From Campylobacter canadensis (GTDB taxonomy: Bacteria > Campylobacterota > Campylobacteria > Campylobacterales > Campylobacteraceae), in contig NZ_CP035946.1 in the NCBI RefSeq assembly GCF_013177655.1, positions 1,736,001 through 1,800,000 on the forward strand: DNA of 64,000 bases. The letters are read 5' to 3'. A model generated the notes under the pieces. The model saw only the letters and a list, made by a program, of their open reading frames with translations. It was not told where the DNA came from and did not search any database. This document shows positions 56,034 through 64,000 of the stretch, piece after piece (the first letter of the stretch is position 1; each line of letters starts with the position of its first letter). Position numbers and translations under genes: made by a program.

Positions 56034-56663
56034 ATGGGCTTGGATTTAGGAATAGGCATAAAATTAGCTTTTGATGGTTTTAATGGCATTAGAGATAAAC
56101 AAACTTCTTTAAAAGTGCTTGGTCGTGTAGCAAAGCTAAGTGCTGATGATATGAATAAATTAAATGCAAGTATTACTAAGCTTAACAAACTTGATATAAA
56201 AACAAAATTAGCAAGTAAAGAGTTAAAAAATTTTAAAGATGAACTAAGTGGCAATTTAGCCCGAATTGGTGCTTTAGCTGTTCCTGTAAAATTAGCTGGA
56301 GATTATGAAAGTGCTTTAGCTGATTTTAATAATGCTGCTAAGCTTGATAATGCAGGGCTTAAAGAAATGAATGAATATTTTTTAAAGCTAAGCAATCAAG
56401 TAAATATTTCTAGTAAAGAATTAGCAAATTTAGGGCAAAACATAGCAAAAATGGGTGTTCCTAAAAACGATTTAAAGGACTATTTAAGCACAGCATCTAA
56501 GCTTCAAATGGCTTTAGGATTTAGTACAGATGAAACAAGCCAAATGCTAAGTACTTTAAATACTCATTTTTTAATAATAATCAAACTTATTAAAAACACT
56601 AAAAACTATTTATTTTTCTTATCTTTTTTAGTACTAATCTTTTATTTTTTCTTATCTTTTTAG
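56034..56663 (+). pseudogene. Tail tape-measure protein, 5' fragment (copy A)
   Basis: AAGGAG precedes ATG. The first about 175 residues, with LAVPVKLAGDYESALADFNNAAKL and LGQNIAKMGVPKND, are the start of a TP901/Mu-like tape-measure protein that should run 500 or more residues. The frame then leaves phage sequence at about 56565 and ends in low-complexity sequence from the end of the neighbouring DUF1090 gene. Confidence 0.8.
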
Positions 56664-56865
56664 CATTAATCTTTTATTTTTTCTTATCTTTTTTAGCATT
56701 AATCTTATTTATATTATCTTGATGCTTTTGCTTTATTTTTCTTTCTTTTTCTTCTAGCTTAGCTTCTTGTGCTTTTAGTTTATCTTTAGCCTTAGTTATC
56801 TTTTGCATTTCATAAGAATGTTTTTCTTCTTCTTTTATTTGTCTTAAACTTGTGTTATCTATTAA
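56268..56865. repeat. Long direct repeat, copy 1 (at least 598 bp)
   Basis: Identical, as far as I can read it base by base at the checked lines, to 63403-64000 with a constant offset of 7135 bp and no indel. It starts inside the tape-measure gene and includes the phage/DUF1090 junction. The true end is unknown because copy 2 meets the window edge. Confidence 0.9.
56611..56707. repeat. Three tandem 32-33-bp units at the DUF1090 3' end
   Basis: Units at 56611-56642, 56643-56674 and 56675-56707, each of the form TATTTTTTCTTATC...AGCATTAATCTT. The last unit is the 3' coding end of the DUF1090 gene, so the others are slippage-type duplications of it. The same array is in the second copy. Confidence 0.85.
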
Positions 56866-57051
56866 GCCATTATTACAATTACTTTGTATTCTTTCTTTTA
56901 AAGAATTTAAATAAGTAAGCTTTTCTTGATTTATCTTTTTAGCTGATTTAGCCTTTGTGATTTGATTATCTATTTTAGTTAATTCTACATTACATTCTGC
57001 AGCAAATAAAGTTATGTAACTTAAGCAAAAAATACTTAATATTTTTTTCAT
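56674..57051 (-). CDS. Secreted coiled-coil protein, DUF1090-like
   Basis: 125 aa with a signal peptide (ILSIFCLSYITLFAAEC). Mature part: CNVELTKIDNQITKAKSA, a second Cys in IQSNC, then a long charged helix ending in poly-Lys. The two-Cys, helical pattern fits DUF1090 (E. coli YqjC); role unknown. Its 3' end is within the tandem repeat and the long direct repeat. Confidence 0.65.
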   Translation of the reverse strand: MKKILSIFCLSYITLFAAECNVELTKIDNQITKAKSAKKINQEKLTYLNSLKERIQSNCNNGLIDNTSLRQIKEEEKHSYEMQKITKAKDKLKAQEAKLEEKERKIKQKHQDNINKINAKKDKKK

Positions 57052-57508
57052 CTTGTCTTCCTTTTGTTTAAAATAAATTATATTATATTTATAATTTATA
57101 AATTTATTGTAATAAAAAAAGTATTTTTTTATATAAATTCTAAAAGATAAAAAATAGCTTGTTTATTTTATTATTAATAAGCATTACATCTGTTATATTA
57201 AGTTTATTTGCTATGTTTTTTGGATTTTTATTTAAACTTTGCTCCTTTATTTTTATTTATTATTTGCTTTTGTTTTTTTATTTGTAGTGTTTGTTTTTGT
57301 TTGTTGTTTGTTTTTTTGTTTGTAGCATTTATGTAGGTGTTTGTCTAGGTATTTGCTTTTGCGATAAGATTATTTCCTTTAAATACTCGTTATTACTTGC
57401 ATATATATCATTTATTATATTTTGTACTTGATTTTGTAAGTTTTACTTTTTTGATTATATTATCTTTATAAATTAGCTTTTTATATTAGTATGAGATTTT
57501 ACTTACTG

Positions 57509-57586
57509 CTATTGTGTTTTTTTAATGATTTCATCTTTATAGGTTGGATTTTCATCTAAGAATTTTATTAACTCATCATTATTCAC
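57509..57586 (-). pseudogene. Short frame with good ribosome site, probable gene remnant
   Basis: GTG start with AAAGGAG 8 nt upstream; 25 codons reading NNDELIKFLDENPTYKDEII. Coding-like, but ends early; the debris further downstream on the same strand is in line with a decayed small gene. Confidence 0.35.
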
Positions 57587-57730
57587 GCTCTATACTCCTT
57601 TAATTTTTAAAAGAGTTTAGCCTTTTGTAAAATTTAGTTTTAGTGCTATAATCTTTAAAAAAAAGAGATTATAAAAAATATATATCTTAACCTTTAATTA
57701 AAAAGCTAAAATAATATGAATTTTATTTAA

Positions 57731-57774
57731 GCAATCTCATACAATCTCATACAATCTCATACAATCTCATACAA
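57731..57774. repeat. Four 10-bp tandem repeats
   Basis: Consecutive copies of ACAATCTCAT (first copy with G for A), followed by ACAA. Non-coding. Confidence 0.95.
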
Positions 57775-58173
57775 AAACATTTAGCATATAAATATAAAAA
57801 CACATAATTAAGCTAAGTAAAAAACCTTATATTAATCCTTAAATTAAGTAAAGAAGTTAAGCTAATATGACTATTTATAATTTTTGTATTTAATAGTCTT
57901 TGTTTTCATTAAATAATCTAAACTTGATAAAGAGCTATTTATATATTGTCCTATTAATATCTACTTTTTAATACATAATAATTCATCTTTTAATACTTTT
58001 AATGTACTTAATATCTTTTAATATACTTAATAACTTTAAAAACTTTAATAGCTTAGCTTATTAATAATAAAAAACAAAGTAAATTCTTATACACTTTAAT
58101 AAACATAAATAAAGTATAAAAATTAAGAGCTTAAATAATAAAAATAATAAAAATAATAAAAATAATAAAAATA

Positions 58174-58340
58174 ATAAAGATAAAAATAAAACAATAAGAC
58201 AAAGATAAAATTACTAAAGATAATTTAATAATTTTGTAATTTCACAATAAAATTAACCAAGATATTTAATCCAATAAAAACAAGTAAAATTATACAAGGA
58301 ATAAAGATAAAAATAAAACAATAAGACAAAGATAAAATTA
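58174..58340. repeat. 40-bp direct repeat pair after 5S
   Basis: Positions 58174-58213 and 58301-58340 are identical over 40 bp (ATAAAGATAAAAATAAAACA and onward), 127 bp apart, in the trailer of the 5S gene. Confidence 0.85.
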
Positions 58341-58430
58341 TTAAAGCTATTAACAATAAAAACAAATAAAAACGATTATAAAAAGTAGATAAATAATAAA
58401 GTCTAAAAATAAAAAAAAGAATATTAACAA

Positions 58431-58547
58431 GTCTGCAACGAGTTACTTTCCCCATGCCAGTAAGGCGTAGTATCATCACCCACAATGTGCTTAGCTTCTT
58501 GGTTCGGGATGGGACAAGGCGTTTCCACATTTGTATAATCACAGACA
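58431..58547 (-). rRNA. rrf: 5S ribosomal RNA
   Basis: Minus-strand sequence with the closing stem GTCTG/CAGAC, ATGTGGAAACGCCTTGTCCCATCCCGAACC (positions about 58500-58530) and CATGGGGAAAGTA near the 3' end, all standard 5S. Ends are placed by the closing stem and may be off by a few bases. Confidence 0.92.
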
Positions 58548-58592
58548 TTGTTATTTAAATCTATTCACAAGTAATAAACTTAAATAACAATG
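58546..58592. other. 23S-5S spacer hairpin
   Basis: CATTGTTATTTAA and TTAAATAACAATG are perfect 13-bp arms with a 21-nt loop directly before the 5S 5' end, probably a processing signal. Confidence 0.6.
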
Positions 58593-58771
58593 TAAGAGCA
58601 AGTAATCAACTTCTTACTAAACTTTTTAAAGCTAAAAGTGATGCAGTTATTTTAAAGGAGAGCTAAAAGAACGACTAAGACTAGACTTTGTGTCTGCCAA
58701 AGGAGTTCAACGACGCTATCGTTTAAAAAACAAGTCAATTAAAACCTTAGCAAGGAAGTAATGCTTATAAA

Positions 58772-61768
<2,997 letters not shown>

Positions 61769-61856
61769 TATATAATGTTTAAATATTTTTCATAAGAAAT
61801 ATATTTGCATGCATTATTGTTATTTTTTATTCTAAAACGCATTACTTCCTTGCTAA

Positions 61857-62178
61857 AGTTTTCTTAATCCAAGACGGAAAGCATTTGCTATTTTATATAC
61901 TAGTAAAAGAATATATAAAATCGTGTCAGCAAAAGTTATAAACTTTTAAAACTTATTAATAAAGATTAAAAGTGATTAAGTCTTTAACAAGAATATGAAA
62001 TTGTTTTACTTGCTTGTGACTCTTAACATTGATATGTAAAATAACTTATTTTATAACATTTAAAGTATTAATAAAATTGGATTTTTTATTTAATTTCTTT
62101 ATCGTTAAAAAACATAAAGATGAAATAATACATTTTTAAGCTTAAAAAATACTTAAATATATAAAAAATATTTTTATA
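61857..62178. other. Truncated 5' leader of 23S; no tRNA or 16S
   Basis: On the minus strand, GTTAAGAGTCACAAGCAAG (about 62010-62030) is the conserved pre-23S spacer of Campylobacter. Beyond it the sequence is AT-rich and no tRNA-Ile, tRNA-Ala or 16S is found before phage DNA begins. TATAAAAT on the minus strand (about 62050) could be a promoter for this 23S-5S unit. Confidence 0.6.
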
Positions 62179-62218
62179 GTGTTTTATGGTGTTTTATTTT
62201 TGGAGGTGTTTTTTTGGC

Positions 62219-62227
62219 GGGGGGGGG
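62219..62227. repeat. G9 homopolymer tract
   Basis: Nine consecutive G, the only such tract I noticed in the window, directly before the start of the second head-protein gene. Poly-G tracts of this length are the typical slippage-prone, phase-variable elements of Campylobacter. Confidence 0.85.
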
Positions 62228-62229
62228 TG

Positions 62230-63012
62230 ATGGGTGATAAGCCATATTTACGCTATGTAGCAATTATGGATAATAGAGTAAGAGATAGCCACAAAGCCTT
62301 TCACGGACTTATTTTACCTAAAGAGCATTCTTTTTGGCGTAACAATTACCCACCGAATGGTTGGGGTTGTAGGTGTAAAACACAAGTATTAAGCCTTGAT
62401 GAAGCTAAAGCACTTGGTTATAAAGAAAATGTTAAAGATAAAAGAAGCTCATTAAATGCTGCGGTGCGTGGATTTGATAATAATCCTATTGAGCCAAACA
62501 ATGCTTTATTTAAAGTATTAGAAGAAAAGGTAAAAAGTGCCCCAGAAGAGCTAAGAGAACAAGCTAAAAAGATAATGAATAGCGCTTTTAAAGACACGCA
62601 AGAACATACAAAACGTTATAGTGCGATAAAAGATAGGTTTGATTATCATCAAAAACTTATGAAAGCAAAGGGGTTAGCACCGCTTGAGTATAAAAAATTT
62701 ATTAATCATAAGGTGGGTAATTTTGATGATAAGCAAAAAGCTAAAAGAGAGCAAAATCTAATTAAATTATGCGAATATAAGGGTAAGGGGGTATTTATTG
62801 ATGAATATCAAATCGCAAATCATTTTTATCATACAAATATAGGTGCGGTGGATTATTCGCTAGTGCCACAAATATTAAAAGGTACAGATGAAAAAGGAAA
62901 TAAAGCACATTCTATAGTTTATAAAAACATTCTTGGATTTAAATATAAGCTAGTTATAAAAGATACAAACGGAAAAATATATGTTGAATCACTTACAAAA
63001 GATGGAGAATGA
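62230..63012 (+). CDS. Mu F-like phage head protein, N-truncated, copy B
   Basis: About 260 aa from ATG 62230 (an in-frame start at 62179 would read through the G-tract). YLRYVAIMDNRVRDSHKAFHG, FWRNNYPPNGWGCRCKT and the C-terminal FIDEYQIANHFYHTNIGAVDY nuclease-like block parallel copy A, but the sequence is clearly diverged, so it comes from a different phage lineage. The N-terminal half is again missing. Confidence 0.72.
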   Translation: MGDKPYLRYVAIMDNRVRDSHKAFHGLILPKEHSFWRNNYPPNGWGCRCKTQVLSLDEAKALGYKENVKDKRSSLNAAVRGFDNNPIEPNNALFKVLEEKVKSAPEELREQAKKIMNSAFKDTQEHTKRYSAIKDRFDYHQKLMKAKGLAPLEYKKFINHKVGNFDDKQKAKREQNLIKLCEYKGKGVFIDEYQIANHFYHTNIGAVDYSLVPQILKGTDEKGNKAHSIVYKNILGFKYKLVIKDTNGKIYVESLTKDGE

Positions 63013-63168
63013 TGGGTAGCTGGGGTCAGATAAAGGAATGCCTTGTGAGCGACACATTAATACCCTGCATAAACGCTTATCTTTTACACATTAACCCCTT
63101 AACTTTCATAGGCGCTACCTATGTAAAGGTAAAGGGCATTATAAATAAACATTATTAAGGAGAAATTA

Positions 63169-63798
63169 ATGGATTTACAGTTTGGCTTAGGGCTAAAGTT
63201 AGCCTTAGGTGGATTTGATAAGCTAAAAACCCAGCAAGAACGCTTAGAAAAGCTTGGAAAGATAGCAAAGCTTAGCACGGATAAAATGGATAAGCTAACA
63301 AAAAGCATAAATAAGCTTAACCGCCTTGATATAAAAGCAGGACTTGCTCGTGAAAAATTACAAGCATTTAAAAATGATTTAGGCAAAAACATTGCTAAAA
63401 TGGGTGCTTTAGCTGTTCCTGTAAAATTAGCTGGAGATTATGAAAGTGCTTTAGCTGATTTTAATAATGCTGCTAAGCTTGATAATGCAGGGCTTAAAGA
63501 AATGAATGAATATTTTTTAAAGCTAAGCAATCAAGTAAATATTTCTAGTAAAGAATTAGCAAATTTAGGGCAAAACATAGCAAAAATGGGTGTTCCTAAA
63601 AACGATTTAAAGGACTATTTAAGCACAGCATCTAAGCTTCAAATGGCTTTAGGATTTAGTACAGATGAAACAAGCCAAATGCTAAGTACTTTAAATACTC
63701 ATTTTTTAATAATAATCAAACTTATTAAAAACACTAAAAACTATTTATTTTTCTTATCTTTTTTAGTACTAATCTTTTATTTTTTCTTATCTTTTTAG
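63169..63798 (+). pseudogene. Tail tape-measure protein, 5' fragment (copy B)
   Basis: AAGGAG-ATG start. The first about 78 residues (LQFGLGLKLALGGFDKLKTQ on) differ from copy A, then from GALAVPV onward it is identical in DNA and protein, including the same abnormal tail. A mosaic gene. Confidence 0.8.
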
Positions 63799-64000
63799 CA
63801 TTAATCTTTTATTTTTTCTTATCTTTTTTAGCATTAATCTTATTTATATTATCTTGATGCTTTTGCTTTATTTTTCTTTCTTTTTCTTCTAGCTTAGCTT
63901 CTTGTGCTTTTAGTTTATCTTTAGCCTTAGTTATCTTTTGCATTTCATAAGAATGTTTTTCTTCTTCTTTTATTTGTCTTAAACTTGTGTTATCTATTAA
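63403..64000. repeat. Long direct repeat, copy 2, continues past window
   Basis: Same sequence as 56268-56865 in the same orientation. The repeats bracket the 23S-5S genes and one prophage fragment. Confidence 0.9.
63809..64000 (-). CDS. DUF1090-like secreted protein, copy 2, partial
   Basis: The 3' 64 codons of a second copy of the gene at 56674-57051, identical over the visible part; the 5' end lies outside the window. Confidence 0.75.
   Translation of the reverse strand, partial: LIDNTSLRQIKEEEKHSYEMQKITKAKDKLKAQEAKLEEKERKIKQKHQDNINKINAKKDKKK

Larger units (their letters stand above)
57052..58430. other. 1.4-kb AT-rich non-coding stretch
   Basis: Very low GC, many T-, A-, TTTG- and ATAAAAATA-type runs. 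I see no gene of normal size. Contents I can name are a 25-codon frame (57509-57586), a 10-bp tandem array (57731-57774), an ATAAAAATA array (about 58136-58178) and a 40-bp direct repeat (58174/58301). A fragment reading INDIYASNNEYLKEIILSQKQ on the minus strand (about 57328-57415) may be gene debris. Confidence 0.6.

Noticed and set aside
57731-57774. CRISPR-like array
   Set aside because: Units are 10 bp with no spacers, and no cas genes are present in the window.
58225-58548. 107-codon minus-strand frame
   Set aside because: Its first third is the 5S rRNA gene and the rest is AT-rich trailer; not a protein.
61857-62178. Spacer tRNA-Ile or tRNA-Ala
   Set aside because: Searched by eye for T-loop and acceptor pairs on both strands; none found.

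Overview
The window is an AT-rich bacterial chromosome segment that reads as Campylobacter (Campylobacterota). The evidence is gene order as I recall it from C. jejuni: ccoG-cmeR-cmeABC beside rpsU and a UPF0323 lipoprotein, then gatC-cvpA-fur-lysS-glyA-DUF1882-SPOR-aroE, then two envelope genes-coaX-mqo-pyk. A 23S rRNA with a helix-45-type intervening sequence also fits. I cannot name the species.

Layout. 1-4503: galE (cut by the window edge) and the biotin genes bioA / bioF-bioG-bioC, divergent from a 27-bp promoter gap. 4475-8484: an M20 amidohydrolase, a yjiH-yjiG membrane pair, and a three-gene cluster (DUF2249, polytopic membrane protein, DUF59) behind an FNR/CRP-type site. 8606-11319: lipid A/LOS genes htrB and waaF, and ribD. 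11312-18876: the cmeABC multidrug efflux pump, its TetR repressor cmeR, and ccoG. 18995-20699: rpsU, a small HTH protein, a UPF0323 lipoprotein and ogt. 20796-20966: a remnant of a restriction-modification gene.

20999-24579 is the most interesting block. It is a five-gene operon with a P1B-type ATPase carrying an SCA motif, an HMA2-type domain protein, two small single-helix proteins and an all-helical protein, preceded by a Fur-box-like sequence. This matches the make-up of ferrosome (fez) iron-organelle loci.

24730-43744 is mostly core metabolism and envelope: an M23 peptidase, a MidA-like methyltransferase, thiD, a WYL regulator, the long gatC-to-EamA transcription unit (which includes fur and an orphan pilT), a YfgM/BamB-like pair, coaX, mqo, pyk and a chemotaxis receptor. 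43773-49237 is a polysulfide/thiosulfate-reductase-type operon (psrABC-like) that ends in its own two-component system. The sensor kinase and the catalytic-subunit leader both carry single-base frameshifts. A direct repeat of DccR type lies in its promoter. 49335-54692: an iron-type alcohol dehydrogenase, a DAACS symporter, an atypical thioredoxin, a TraT lipoprotein and a broken PH/SHOCT gene.

54693-64000 is accessory or rearranged DNA. It holds a well-supported small RNA locus, two non-identical copies of a Mu-like prophage fragment (head protein with a C-terminal nuclease-like domain, plus a truncated tape-measure gene), and between them a 23S-5S rRNA pair with no 16S gene and no tRNA on its 5' side. 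Both prophage fragments run into the same sequence of at least 598 bp, so that sequence is a long direct repeat flanking the rRNA genes.
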